A DNA stretch of 35,579 nucleotides from Massilia niastensis DSM 21313 (GCF_000382345.1 NZ_KB908130.1:1-35579); one strand, 5' to 3'; shown: positions 7,409 through 16,123, counted from the stretch's first letter. A program made the numbers and translations. Notes: a model not told the origin generated them from the sequence alone.

Positions 7409-10255
7409 TCAGAAGAACTTGTAGTTCGCCAGCAGGGTGAACGAACGGCCGCGCGGATCGGCCACGCGCGGCTCCCACGAGCTGCCGGCGCCGGTGTTGC
7501 TGTCGTAGGTGATCGCGAACGGCGGATCCTCGTCGAACATGTTCTTCACGCCGGCGGTCAGGGTCAGGTTCTTGAAGCCGGTGTAGTTCACGCTCAGGTT
7601 GAAGATCGAGTACTCGTCCACCTTCGGGTTCCAGTTCGCAGGACGCACCAGGCCGTTGGCCACACCCGGCAGCACCTGGTCGTCATAGCCCGAACGGTAG
7701 ATGTTCTGCAGCATGCCGCTCCAGTCGCCGTACTTGTAGGTCACGTAGGCGCTGTGCTTCCACTTCAGGCCCAGGTCGCCGGTGAAGATGAAGCGGCCCA
7801 CTTCGCTCTCGCCGAACGGCGCGTTCACGGTGGCGCGCGACTTCTTCTCCAGCAGGCGCGAACCGTCGAGGCCGACGCTCCACACGGCGCCGGTGTTGAA
7901 CTTGCCGTTGAAGCGGGCGCCCACCTCGACGCCGCGGGTGATGCGCTCGCCGGCGTTGATCCAGCGCTGGTCGATCGCGACCAGCTGGCCGGACGGGTTG
8001 CGCAGGAACGAGTCCTGGAACAGGTTGTAGTTCGCGACCATCGTGGCGGTGTTGAACGAGTCGATCGTGTTTTCCTTGCGGATCTCCCACAGGTCGGCAT
8101 TCATCGAGAAGAAGTTCGCCGGCTCGAACACGAAGCCGATGCTGCCCTGCTTCGCGGTTTCCGGGCCCAGCTCCGCCTTGCCGCCGGTGAGGGTCTCGGG
8201 ATTGATCGATTCGCAGCCCGGCCTGGTGCTGTCCGCACGGCCGCCCGGGCAGGTGGCCGGGTCGGCCAGGTCCTTGCCCGCGTACGGCGAGATGGTGACG
8301 CCGTTGAACAGCTGGTTGAACGACGGTGCGCGGAAGCTTTCGTTGTACGAACCGCGGAACATCAGCGAGGCCAGCGGCTGGTAGCGGAACGAGACCTTCG
8401 GATTGAAGGTGCCGCCGAAGCCGGTGTAATGGTCCTTGCGGCCGGCCAGGGTGACTTCCAGGGTCTTGGTCACCGGGATCAGGATCTCGGCGTACACCGC
8501 CTTGATGTCGCGATGGATCTTGTCGAGCGCGTTGACGTCGTCGAAGGGCGCGTTCAGGATCGCGCGGCGGTTGGCGATGTCGCGGGCGTCGCCGTTGAAC
8601 TTGTACTCTTCGCGGCGCAGGTCGGTGCCCACCGCGGCCAGCACGGGACCGGCCGGCAGCTTGAAGATCTCGCCCGAGATCGCGGCGTCGAACTGGGTCA
8701 TGCTGCTCTTGCCGCCATACAGGGTGACGCCGGCGGCCGAGGTGGCGTTGATCGCGGCGATCGCTTCCGGGGTCTGGGCCTGGCCCGGCAGCAGGAACGG
8801 ATTGATGAGGCCCGAACCCAGCGCGGCCGCCAGCGGCGCGGTGTAGTTGTAGCCGCGGCCGAGGACCGAGTCGGACTCGCTGAAGGCGTGCGACAGGCCG
8901 ACGCGGTAGTCGAAGCTGCGGCCGGCGATGCTCAGGGGACCGTCGGCGCCGACCAGCGCGCGGGCGGCCTTGGTGGTGGTCTCGATCTCGCGGTTGCCGC
9001 ACTCCATGCAGCGCCAGCGGTAGGCGATCGGCAGGCCGTAGTTGGCCGAAATGCTCGGGAATACCTTGACCAGGGCGTTGTAGACGTCGTTGTAGGCGGC
9101 GCCGGTGCTCGGATAGAAGGAGCTCGGGCCGAAGGTCGAAGCCGACGGCGAGACCTGGTTCGGCGAGAAGCTCTTCGCGACTTCGACGCGCGAGCCGACC
9201 AGTTCGGCGAACAGCTGGTGCTGGCCGGCGTTGAAGGTGGCGCGCGCCAAGGCGTTGCTGTTCTTGACCGGTTGCTGCAGCACGGCGGCGCGGCCGGTAT
9301 CCCAGGCGCAGCCAAAGGCCGCCGAGGCGGTATCCCACAGCTTCTCGTCGTACGGGCCCATGCCGTCGATGCTGGTGCAGCCCGCGCCGCCCGGCAGGTC
9401 GAGCAGGCTGATGCCGTTGTAGCCGATGGTGCCGCCCGGGAGGGTCGGACCGGTGCCGGTGCGCGACAGCAGGGTCGGCGCCAGGGTGGTGGCGAAGATG
9501 TTGGCGCTCGGCGCGCCGCGGGTGTCGACCGAGACGCCGCGGTCCGGCTGGAAGGTGTTGACGAAGTCGCGCTGGTTGCCGCGCAGCGCCTTGTTCTCGC
9601 TGTGCGCGGCGGTCACCAGCACGTTCCAGCCCTGGGTATCGAGGTCGCCCCAGCCGCCGGTCAGCGACGCGCGGCCGATCTCGCCGCCCGATTCCTGGGC
9701 CACGTCGATGAAGGACTGGGCTTCCAGGCCCTTGTAGTTCTTGCGCAGGATGAAGTTGATCACGCCGCCGATCGCGTCGGTGCCGTAGACCGCGGAAGCG
9801 CCGTCCTTCAGCACCTCGACGCGCTCGACCGCCGCCATCGGGATCGAGTTCAGGTCGACCGCCGAACCCTTCATGCCGTGGGTCGCGATACGGCGGCCGT
9901 TCAGCAACACCAGGGTCGAGTCGGCGCCCTGGCCGCGCAGGTTGGCGGACGAGGCGCCGTTGTTGCCGCGCTGGGCGCCCGAGGTCACGTCGGCGTTCGA
10001 CGCCAGGTTATCGGAACCGGTGCCGTTCACGTTCAGGGTCGCGATCAGCTGTTCGGCAGTCACGATGCCCTGGTCTTCCAGCTGTTTGCGCGAAATGATT
10101 TCCACCGGCAGCGCGCCTTCCTTGGCGATGCGCTTGATGCTGGAACCGGTGATCTCCACCCGCTGCATCGGCCCCTCTACCTGCACCTGCTGCGCCACCG
10201 CGGGACCCACGGCACCCATCAGGGCAATCAAATGTGCCAGCTTCTTTAATTTCAC
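7409..10255 (-). CDS. TonB-dependent outer-membrane receptor
   Basis: The 948-residue protein has a signal peptide (MKLKKLAHLIALMGAVGPAVA, cleavage after residue 21) and a possible TonB-box region (QRVEITGSSIKR). The plug domain is at about residues 45-175 (ISRKQLEDQGIVTAEQLI ... TLVLLNGRRI ... VERVEVLKDGASAVYGTDAI). A long beta-barrel ends in the aromatic C-terminus FTLLANYKFF expected for BamA recognition. TAGGAG precedes the ATG. Such receptors import large substrates (oligosaccharides, peptides, siderophores) using proton-motive force via TonB-ExbBD. The substrate cannot be read from sequence. Flanking oligopeptide-binding protein and L,D-carboxypeptidase genes suggest muropeptides or peptides. 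No FecA-type signalling extension is visible. Confidence 0.95.
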   Translation of the reverse strand: MKLKKLAHLIALMGAVGPAVAQQVQVEGPMQRVEITGSSIKRIAKEGALPVEIISRKQLEDQGIVTAEQLIATLNVNGTGSDNLASNADVTSGAQRGNNGASSANLRGQGADSTLVLLNGRRIATHGMKGSAVDLNSIPMAAVERVEVLKDGASAVYGTDAIGGVINFILRKNYKGLEAQSFIDVAQESGGEIGRASLTGGWGDLDTQGWNVLVTAAHSENKALRGNQRDFVNTFQPDRGVSVDTRGAPSANIFATTLAPTLLSRTGTGPTLPGGTIGYNGISLLDLPGGAGCTSIDGMGPYDEKLWDTASAAFGCAWDTGRAAVLQQPVKNSNALARATFNAGQHQLFAELVGSRVEVAKSFSPNQVSPSASTFGPSSFYPSTGAAYNDVYNALVKVFPSISANYGLPIAYRWRCMECGNREIETTTKAARALVGADGPLSIAGRSFDYRVGLSHAFSESDSVLGRGYNYTAPLAAALGSGLINPFLLPGQAQTPEAIAAINATSAAGVTLYGGKSSMTQFDAAISGEIFKLPAGPVLAAVGTDLRREEYKFNGDARDIANRRAILNAPFDDVNALDKIHRDIKAVYAEILIPVTKTLEVTLAGRKDHYTGFGGTFNPKVSFRYQPLASLMFRGSYNESFRAPSFNQLFNGVTISPYAGKDLADPATCPGGRADSTRPGCESINPETLTGGKAELGPETAKQGSIGFVFEPANFFSMNADLWEIRKENTIDSFNTATMVANYNLFQDSFLRNPSGQLVAIDQRWINAGERITRGVEVGARFNGKFNTGAVWSVGLDGSRLLEKKSRATVNAPFGESEVGRFIFTGDLGLKWKHSAYVTYKYGDWSGMLQNIYRSGYDDQVLPGVANGLVRPANWNPKVDEYSIFNLSVNYTGFKNLTLTAGVKNMFDEDPPFAITYDSNTGAGSSWEPRVADPRGRSFTLLANYKFF

Positions 10256-10437
10256 GCGTTTCTCCTAAACGTTTTCCTTGGCCGTGATCGACCCGTTGCC
10301 GGGTGCTATGCGTAATTTCTTAGCATTACACTATTTTTCATTTCAGGGTACGCCGGCTGTTTTGGCGTTATCCAATGAAATTACCGGCGGCAAGTATAAC
10401 TAAGGGGAATGTTTTGTTTAGGAAAATGTTACACGAA
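10256..10437 (-). promoter_or_regulatory. AT-rich upstream region of the TonB receptor gene
   Basis: The 182 bp between the oligopeptide-binding gene and the receptor is clearly richer in A+T than its surroundings. This suggests that the receptor has its own promoter. On the - strand it contains AGTGTAATGCTA (10332-10321), which is similar to AGTGTAATACCA upstream of murQ. No confident -35/-10 pair was identified. A TAGGAG ribosome site lies about 10 nt before the ATG. Confidence 0.45.
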
Positions 10438-12237
10438 CTATCTTTCTCCTCTGGCGGAGCGTGCCCTTTCCGCAACATCGATGTCGAGATAACGCCAGGT
10501 CGTGAATTCGACCGGGTGACGTTTGTAGTTTTTCAACCACGGATGACGCAGGTCGCCCGACAAGACATGGGTCAGCGGCACCCACGGGTTGTAGGCGTGG
10601 ATCAGCTGGTTCATCTCGAAATACAGCTGTTGCCGCGCCGGTCCGTCGCCGAGCCGGCGCGCCTGTTCGTAGCGTTCGTTATAGGCCGGCAGGTTGAAGC
10701 GCGAATAGTTGGCGCGGCCCGCGTTCGGTCCGTACAGCAGCTGGTAGAAGTTGTCGCCGTCGGGGAAGTCGGCGATCCAGTTACTTTCGAACATCTGGAC
10801 CGTGCCCAGGCGCGAGGCCTTGATGATCTCGGTCTTCTTGTCCGACTTGAACACCACGCGCAAGCCGATGGCATTCAGGCATTTCCGCCACAGCTCATCG
10901 CGCAGGCGGCCGCTGACGGTCGCTTCGCTGTGCATGGTCAGGGTCAGCGGCCGGTTGTCGGGCGTGCGGCGGAAGCCGTCCGCATCGCGCCGGGTGTAGC
11001 CATGGCGGTCCAGCAGCGCATTCGCCAGCGCCGGATCGTAGGGGACCGGGCTGCGGTAGGCCGGATCGTAGCCGCGCACGTTCGGCGGCAGCGGCGACTC
11101 GGCCTTGATGGCGAAGCCTTTCTTCAGCAGCGCGATGTCCTCGGCATTGTTGTAGGCCAGCGAGATGGCACGCCGCAGCGCCACCTTGTCCTTGCCGTAG
11201 CCGCCCACCACCGGATCGTTCATGTTCATCCACATGTAGTAGGTCTGCAGCACTGGAAAGCGCGACAGCACGATGCCGCGCGCGGCCAGCTCGTCCTTCA
11301 GGCGGCCGTCGCGGACCACCATGTCGGTCATCGATTCCGGGATCTGCTCCAGGTAGTCGTATTCGGCATTCAGGAAGCCCAGCATGCGGCCCTGGAATTC
11401 CTCGGCGATCTTCACCTCCACGCGGTCCACGCGCGGCAGGCGCTTGCCCTCGAGCGCGGCGGCGAGCGCCCGGTCTTCCGGATTGTCGCCGGGGCTGGCG
11501 TGGAACACCGCGCTCGACTCCGGGTTCGCCAGCAGCACGATGCGGTCGCTGCGCTTCCACTCGCCGATCATGAAGGGCCCGGTGCCGACCGGATGGTTGC
11601 CGGCCTGGCCCGGATAGGCCTCGATCACTTCGCGCGCCACCACCCCGGTCGCCGGCGTGGCGAGATAGAACAGGAAGTTGTTGTCGGGCGCCGCCAGCTT
11701 GATGCGCAATGTGTAGCGGTCGAGCGCCTGCAGGCCCTCGACCGGCACGTCGTGGCCGAAGCGCTTGCGCAGGGCGGCGTCGCCGACGATCTTCCCTTCG
11801 AACATATGGGCCCAGGGCGACTTGATCGCCGGGTCGTACAGGCGCTTGATGCTGTAGACATAGTCCTGCGCCGTCACCTCGCGCTTGACGCCCTTGAAGG
11901 CCGGGTCGGGCGTGAAATGGATGCCCGGGCGGATGCGGAAGGTGTAGCTCAGGCCATCGGCGCTGACTTCCGGCATCGCGGCCGCGCTGTTCGGGCGCAG
12001 CGTCGCGGGGCGCGCCAGGTAGTCGTAGCGCAGCAGCGGATCGAACAGGTTTTCCAGCAGTGACAAAGTGGCATTGTCGGACGCGGCGGCCGGATCCAGC
12101 CCGGTCTCGCTGGTGGACAGGAACATGCGCAGCACCTTCTGCCCGGCGGGAGCAGAGGCCGGCTGCGCCGCGGCGGCGCCGGTGGCGAACAACAGGGGAA
12201 ACAGCAGGGCGGCGGCGGTATGGCGAATCGGCAGCAT
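10438..12237 (-). CDS. Periplasmic oligopeptide-binding protein (SBP family 5)
   Basis: The 599-residue protein begins with a signal peptide (MLPIRHTAAALLFPLLFATG, then AAAAQ) and follows the DppA/OppA/MppA fold. Its landmarks are LDPAAASDNATLSLLENLFDPLL near the N-terminus, then PVGTGPFMIGEWKRSDRIVL, then ALRRAISLAYN and the C-terminal NPWVPLTHVL. There is no lipobox cysteine, so it should be a soluble periplasmic protein. Family members hand peptides to an ABC importer; MppA binds murein tripeptide. No permease or ATPase gene is adjacent, so it may share a transporter encoded elsewhere. The ATG at 12237 is preferred over the in-frame ATG at 12270 because the signal peptide starts there and GAGG lies upstream. 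Confidence 0.9.
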   Translation of the reverse strand: MLPIRHTAAALLFPLLFATGAAAAQPASAPAGQKVLRMFLSTSETGLDPAAASDNATLSLLENLFDPLLRYDYLARPATLRPNSAAAMPEVSADGLSYTFRIRPGIHFTPDPAFKGVKREVTAQDYVYSIKRLYDPAIKSPWAHMFEGKIVGDAALRKRFGHDVPVEGLQALDRYTLRIKLAAPDNNFLFYLATPATGVVAREVIEAYPGQAGNHPVGTGPFMIGEWKRSDRIVLLANPESSAVFHASPGDNPEDRALAAALEGKRLPRVDRVEVKIAEEFQGRMLGFLNAEYDYLEQIPESMTDMVVRDGRLKDELAARGIVLSRFPVLQTYYMWMNMNDPVVGGYGKDKVALRRAISLAYNNAEDIALLKKGFAIKAESPLPPNVRGYDPAYRSPVPYDPALANALLDRHGYTRRDADGFRRTPDNRPLTLTMHSEATVSGRLRDELWRKCLNAIGLRVVFKSDKKTEIIKASRLGTVQMFESNWIADFPDGDNFYQLLYGPNAGRANYSRFNLPAYNERYEQARRLGDGPARQQLYFEMNQLIHAYNPWVPLTHVLSGDLRHPWLKNYKRHPVEFTTWRYLDIDVAERARSARGER

Positions 12238-12416
12238 GGTGAAGGGGTCCTCTCGAGCGATGCGTATCATATGCGCGCCTTGACGCCGCAGGCAACCGGC
12301 ACTGTCGGCTCATAACTTTTTCACATGGCGCGGCTGCATTCTTTCATCCGTGCAGCTTGCTCTGCGCCTATACTCTCCGCTGCACAATCGAGCGGTACCT
12401 CAGCGGCGAATCTTTC
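12238..12416. promoter_or_regulatory. Divergent promoter region between peptide-binding protein and SpmAB genes
   Basis: This 179-bp gap separates two diverging genes and must hold both promoters. On the + strand TATACT at 12369-12374 is a good -10 candidate for the SpmAB gene, but no convincing -35 lies 16-18 bp upstream. The only run of T's is in CATAACTTTTTCACATG (about 12311-12327). No operator dyad was recognised. Confidence 0.4.
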
Positions 12417-13655
12417 ATGGCACTCAATTACATCTGGACTGGTTTCTTCCTCGTCGGCTTCCTCGCGGCCCTGATTCAATGGCTGTTCCTGGGCGACACG
12501 GAGATCTTCAAACGCATCGTCGACGGCACCTTCGAATCGGCCAAGATGGCGGTGATGGACATCGCCCTGCCGCTGGCCGGCGTGATGACGCTCTGGCTGG
12601 GCATCATGAACATCGGCGAGAAGGCGGGCGCGATCAATGCGCTGGCGCGCTTCATCGCGCCCTTCTTCTCGCGCATCTTCCCCGAAGTGCCGAAGGACCA
12701 CCCGGCCACCGGCCACATGGTGATGAACTTCTCCGCCAACCTGCTGGGGCTGGACAACGCGGCGACGCCGTTCGGCCTGAAGGCGATGGAAAGCCTGCAG
12801 ACCCTGAACCCGAACAAGGACGAGGCCACCAACGCCCAGATCATGTTCCTGGTGCTGCACACCTCGGGCCTGACCCTGATCCCGCTGGCGATCATGGCGC
12901 AGCGCGCGATCCTGGGCGCGGCCAATCCCGCGGACATCTTCATCCCCTGCCTGATCGCGACCTATGTCGCGACCATCACCGGCATCATCGTGGTCGGCAT
13001 CCGCCAGCGCATCAACCTGTTCGACAAGGTGCTGTTCGGCTGGATGGGCGGCATCACCGCGGCCATCGTCGCGATGATCTACTACTTCACCAACCACCTG
13101 GACAAGGCCGAGATCGAACTGGTGTCCAAGGTGTCGAGCAACTTCGTGCTGTTCTCGATCATCGTGGTCTTCATGGTCGGCGCACTGCGCAAGAAGGTCA
13201 ATGTCTACGAGGCCTTCATCGAGGGCGCCAAGGGCGGCATCCAGACCTCGCTCAACATCATCCCCTACCTGGTCGGCATGCTGGTGGCGATCGGCGTGGT
13301 GCGCAACGCCGGCATCCTCGGCTTCGTGGTCCAGGGCTTCGAATGGGTGTTCGTCCAGCTCGGCGTCACCACCGAATTCATCCCGGCGCTGCCGACCGCG
13401 CTGATGAAGCCCCTGTCGGGCAGCGGCTCGCGCGCGCTGATGATCGACGCCATGAACACCTACGGCGTGGACTCCTTCGTCGGACGCCTGGCCTGCATCT
13501 TCCAGGGCTCGGCCGACACCACCTTCTACATCGTGGCGCTGTACTTCGGCTCGGTGGGCATCCGCAAGACCCGCTATGCGATCTCCTGCGGCCTGATCGC
13601 CGACCTGGCCGGCATCATCACCGCGATCTGCGTCGCCTATCTCTTCTTCGGTTAA
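12417..13655 (+). CDS. Fused SpmA-SpmB (nucleoside-recognition/Gate domain) membrane protein
   Basis: The 412-residue inner-membrane protein joins two Gate domains. The first half is SpmA-like (LPLAGVMTLWLGIMNIGEKA ... MNFSANLLGLDNAATPFGLKAM ... LHTSGLTLIP). The second half is SpmB-like (VYEAFIEGAKGGIQTSLNII ... PTALMKPLSGSGSRALMIDA ... CIFQGSADTTFYIVALYFGS). In Bacillus SpmA and SpmB are separate proteins needed for spore core dehydration. In Gram-negative bacteria fused forms occur and the cargo is unknown. The ATG at 12417 gives the family start MALNYIWTG; an upstream in-frame ATG at 12357 adds 20 residues without family likeness. A PBP4 gene follows after 8 nt, the same functional pairing as dacB with spmAB in Bacillus. 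Confidence 0.9.
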   Translation: MALNYIWTGFFLVGFLAALIQWLFLGDTEIFKRIVDGTFESAKMAVMDIALPLAGVMTLWLGIMNIGEKAGAINALARFIAPFFSRIFPEVPKDHPATGHMVMNFSANLLGLDNAATPFGLKAMESLQTLNPNKDEATNAQIMFLVLHTSGLTLIPLAIMAQRAILGAANPADIFIPCLIATYVATITGIIVVGIRQRINLFDKVLFGWMGGITAAIVAMIYYFTNHLDKAEIELVSKVSSNFVLFSIIVVFMVGALRKKVNVYEAFIEGAKGGIQTSLNIIPYLVGMLVAIGVVRNAGILGFVVQGFEWVFVQLGVTTEFIPALPTALMKPLSGSGSRALMIDAMNTYGVDSFVGRLACIFQGSADTTFYIVALYFGSVGIRKTRYAISCGLIADLAGIITAICVAYLFFG

Positions 13656-13663
13656 GGACTGCC

Positions 13664-15145
13664 ATGCTCCGACGTCTCGCCCTCGCCAGCGCCCTGTTCG
13701 CCGCCTTCGGCTTCGCCCACGCCCAGCTGCCCGAACCGGTGGCGCAGGCGCTGGCGCAGAACGGCATTCCGGAAGACGCCCTCGGCGTCCTGGTTCTCAA
13801 GGGCGACAGCGTGATGCTGTCGCACCATGCGGAGCGGCCGATGCAGCCGGCGTCGACGATGAAGCTGGTGACCACGATGATCGGGCTGGAGCGCCTCGGT
13901 CCCGTGTTCCGAGGCCGCACCGAGCTGCGCACCACGGGCGAGATCGAGAATGGCGTGCTGCGCGGGAACCTGATCCTGAAGGGCGGCGCCGATGCCGACC
14001 TGTCGGGCGAGGTGCTGGAAAACATGCTGCGCGCCCTGCGCTACCAGGGCATCGCCCGCATCGAGGGCGACCTGGTGCTGGACCGCCAGCTGTTCCAGCC
14101 GGCGCGCCTCGATGCCGGCCTGGCGCCGTTCGACGAGTCGCCCGAAGCCTATTACAACGTGATTCCCGACGCCCTGCTGGTCAACAAGAACATGGTGCAG
14201 GTCGACCTGCGCTCGACCGGCAAACGCCTGAAGCTGCAGATGCAGCCGGAGCTCGACCGCGTCTCCATCGGTTCGGACATGACCCTGGTCGACGCCGACT
14301 GCGCGAAGTGGGAAGACGGCTGGAAGCTGCCGGAGGCGAGGCGCCAGAAGGATGGGCGGATCCGCATCGTCCTGCACGGCAGCTTCCCGAAGAACTGCGC
14401 GCGCAGCACCAGCATCAACGTGCTGGACCGCGACGACTACGTCGACCGCCTGCTGCGCCTGAAGTGGAAGCAGCTGGGCGGGAAACTGAGCGGCAGGACG
14501 GTCGAAGGCGTCACCCCGCCGGCATCGACCCTGCTGGCCGAGCACACCTCGCGCAGCCTGCCGGAGCTGGTCCGCGACATCAACAAGCCGTCCGACAATG
14601 CGCTGGCGCGCACCCTGTTCCTCAGCCTGGGCAGCCTGCAGCCGGATCCGGCCAGCGGCAGCGTGGCGCTGCCGGCGAGCGGCGACACCACCTTCGCGCG
14701 CGCCGACGCCGCGGTGCGCGAATGGATGCGCGGCCACCGCATCGACGACACCGGCTTCGTGATCGAGAACGGTTCCGGCCTGTCGCGCACGGAACGCATC
14801 AGCCCCCGGCAAATGGGCTATCTGCTGCAGGCCGGCCTGCGCAGCGCCTGGGCGCCCGAGTTCCAGGCCAGCATGCCGATCGTCGCGATGGACGGCACCA
14901 TGCGCCGCCGCCTGCACGACAGCCCGGCCGCCGGCCGCGCGCGCCTGAAGACCGGCACCCTGCGCAACGTCACCGCCCTGGCCGGCTATGTGCCGGACGC
15001 GAACGGCGCCCAGACCGTGTTCGTCGCCATGGTCAACAGCGAACAGGCCGGCAACGGCCGCGGACGGGCCGTGCTCGACGCCCTGGTCGACTGGGTGGCG
15101 CGTTCCGGCGCCCCGCAGCAGCAGGCGGCGCAGGCGGCCCCCTGA
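13664..15145 (+). CDS. dacB: D-alanyl-D-alanine carboxypeptidase/endopeptidase (PBP4, S13 family)
   Basis: The 493-residue periplasmic enzyme has a signal peptide (MLRRLALASALFAAFGFAHA) and the three penicillin-binding motifs: S64-T-M-K67, S310-D-N312 and K429-T-G431. The long insertion between SxxK and SxN is typical of class C PBP4 (DacB), which trims terminal D-Ala from pentapeptides and cuts D,D-cross-links. The AAGGA site and 8-nt gap after the SpmAB gene indicate an operon. The A/Q-rich C-terminus (QQQAAQAAP) is probably unstructured. Released D-Ala would suit the D-amino-acid dehydrogenase and D-Ala-D-Ala dipeptidase encoded further right. Confidence is high for family, moderate for the exact balance of carboxypeptidase and endopeptidase activity. 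Confidence 0.94.
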   Translation: MLRRLALASALFAAFGFAHAQLPEPVAQALAQNGIPEDALGVLVLKGDSVMLSHHAERPMQPASTMKLVTTMIGLERLGPVFRGRTELRTTGEIENGVLRGNLILKGGADADLSGEVLENMLRALRYQGIARIEGDLVLDRQLFQPARLDAGLAPFDESPEAYYNVIPDALLVNKNMVQVDLRSTGKRLKLQMQPELDRVSIGSDMTLVDADCAKWEDGWKLPEARRQKDGRIRIVLHGSFPKNCARSTSINVLDRDDYVDRLLRLKWKQLGGKLSGRTVEGVTPPASTLLAEHTSRSLPELVRDINKPSDNALARTLFLSLGSLQPDPASGSVALPASGDTTFARADAAVREWMRGHRIDDTGFVIENGSGLSRTERISPRQMGYLLQAGLRSAWAPEFQASMPIVAMDGTMRRRLHDSPAAGRARLKTGTLRNVTALAGYVPDANGAQTVFVAMVNSEQAGNGRGRAVLDALVDWVARSGAPQQQAAQAAP

Positions 15146-15162
15146 GCCGGTCCGCAAGCAAG

Positions 15163-15184
15163 GAAGCCGGCATCAGCCGGCTTC
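15163..15184. terminator. Bidirectional hairpin between dacB and SRPBCC genes
   Basis: GAAGCCGGC (15163-15171) pairs with GCCGGCTTC (15176-15184) around an ATCA loop. It lies between convergent genes, with short pyrimidine-rich DNA following on the + strand (TTCATG). It probably terminates dacB transcription. Confidence 0.65.
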
Positions 15185-15211
15185 TTCATGCGTGGCGAAT
15201 CCGATACAGCC

Positions 15212-15829
15212 TCATCCCTCCAGCAAGCCCTTCAGCCGGCCGAGCGCCTCACCCCAGGCCTTGCGGTAGCCGTCCGCCTCCGCGCGCGTTTGCAGGCGGT
15301 CGATCGTCACGATCACCGTGCATTTTTCCGCCGTAGGCTGGAACTTCACCTCGACCGGCGTCGGTATGTCCAGCTCCGGGTCTTCCCAGGTCATGCGCAC
15401 GTTCTTGCCCGGCGACGCCTTCTTGATCGTGGCGGCGTTGCCATCGGCATTGGTCCAGCGTCCGCCGGGAGCGACCTCGATCTGGTTGCCGGGGCCGAAC
15501 CAGCGGTCCAGTTGCGCCGGCTCGGTAAAGGCGGCGTAGCAGGCGGACGCATCCGACTTGATGCTCTTGGTGGCGCAGATCGTGTAGCCCTTGGGCTTGC
15601 CGTCCTTTTCCAGCTGGCCGCGCGCGACCTCGTATTCGTTGGTGATCGTGCCGACCCACCACGGGTCGACCTTCAGCTCGCCGTACATCCAGTCGCCGAT
15701 GCCGCGGCGGCCCAGCGCCACGCCGCCCTTCCCGTCGATGCGCTGGAACCAGCCGGCGAGCGTATCGCCGGTGGCCTGCTGTACTCCCGCGTCGCTGATC
15801 TCGTGATCCGATTGGCGTACGATTTTCAT
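15212..15829 (-). CDS. DUF4287-like plus SRPBCC (AHSA1) domain protein
   Basis: The 205-residue protein has two parts. Residues about 10-75 resemble the DUF4287 unit (TLAGWFQRIDGKGG ... DWWYGEL-like region read here as DWMYGELKVDPWWVGTITNE, then YEVARG). Residues about 80-205 form an AHSA1-type SRPBCC hydrophobic-pocket domain (YAAFTEPAQLDRWFGPGNQI ... NVRMTWEDPE ... EALGRLKGLLEG). SRPBCC domains bind hydrophobic ligands; no reaction can be named. The ATG at 15829 follows GGAGGAG. It diverges from the diguanylate cyclase gene and shares with it an AT-rich regulatory region containing a perfect dyad. No ArsR-type regulator, a frequent AHSA1 partner, is adjacent. Confidence 0.85.
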   Translation of the reverse strand: MKIVRQSDHEISDAGVQQATGDTLAGWFQRIDGKGGVALGRRGIGDWMYGELKVDPWWVGTITNEYEVARGQLEKDGKPKGYTICATKSIKSDASACYAAFTEPAQLDRWFGPGNQIEVAPGGRWTNADGNAATIKKASPGKNVRMTWEDPELDIPTPVEVKFQPTAEKCTVIVTIDRLQTRAEADGYRKAWGEALGRLKGLLEG

Positions 15830-15910
15830 TTTTCTCCTCCTGGTGACGTCCCTGGCCCGACATCGCAGGCCAGGTCTGCTGTGTTATTTAGACAATATTT
15901 TAATCAAAAA

Positions 15911-15927
15911 TAACTTTCACAAAGTTA
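15911..15927. promoter_or_regulatory. Candidate operator dyad TAACTTT-CAC-AAAGTTA
   Basis: This is a perfect 7-bp inverted repeat with a 3-bp centre, in the AT-rich divergent region between the SRPBCC gene (-) and the diguanylate cyclase gene (+). Its size suits a dimeric repressor. It lies just upstream of the + promoter at 15941-15969 and probably overlaps the - strand promoter. No dedicated regulator gene is adjacent. Confidence 0.5.
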
Positions 15928-15940
15928 CCATGCGTTAGAT

Positions 15941-15969
15941 TTGAGTACGAGCAATGCTGGCAGAATAAT
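15941..15969 (+). promoter_or_regulatory. Candidate sigma-70 promoter of the diguanylate cyclase gene
   Basis: TTGAGT (15941-15946) and AATAAT (15964-15969) are separated by 17 bp, a good match to a housekeeping promoter. It predicts a 5' untranslated leader of about 145-150 nt before the ATG at 16124. I do not recognise a riboswitch in that leader. Confidence 0.55.
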
Positions 15970-16123
15970 GTTGTGAGAGACGCATGCGCCGACTCCTGGC
16001 GCCAACCAACCCCGAAGAGGATACAGCTCCCTGTCATATCAGAGATAGTACCCGGCATTCCGATACCCACTGGTTAAACCGCCGCCCTGTGCCGCTCGCG
16101 CGGGCGAGCCTACCTCTTCCTTC

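Noticed and set aside
7310..10249. 979-residue open frame antisense to the TonB receptor
   Set aside because: The composition is dominated by Arg, Ala, Val, Gly and His with no signal peptide or motif. It is a shadow of the receptor gene.
15970..16123. Possible c-di-GMP riboswitch in the leader of the diguanylate cyclase gene
   Set aside because: The leader is long enough, but I could not find the conserved GEMM-type core or a convincing paired architecture.
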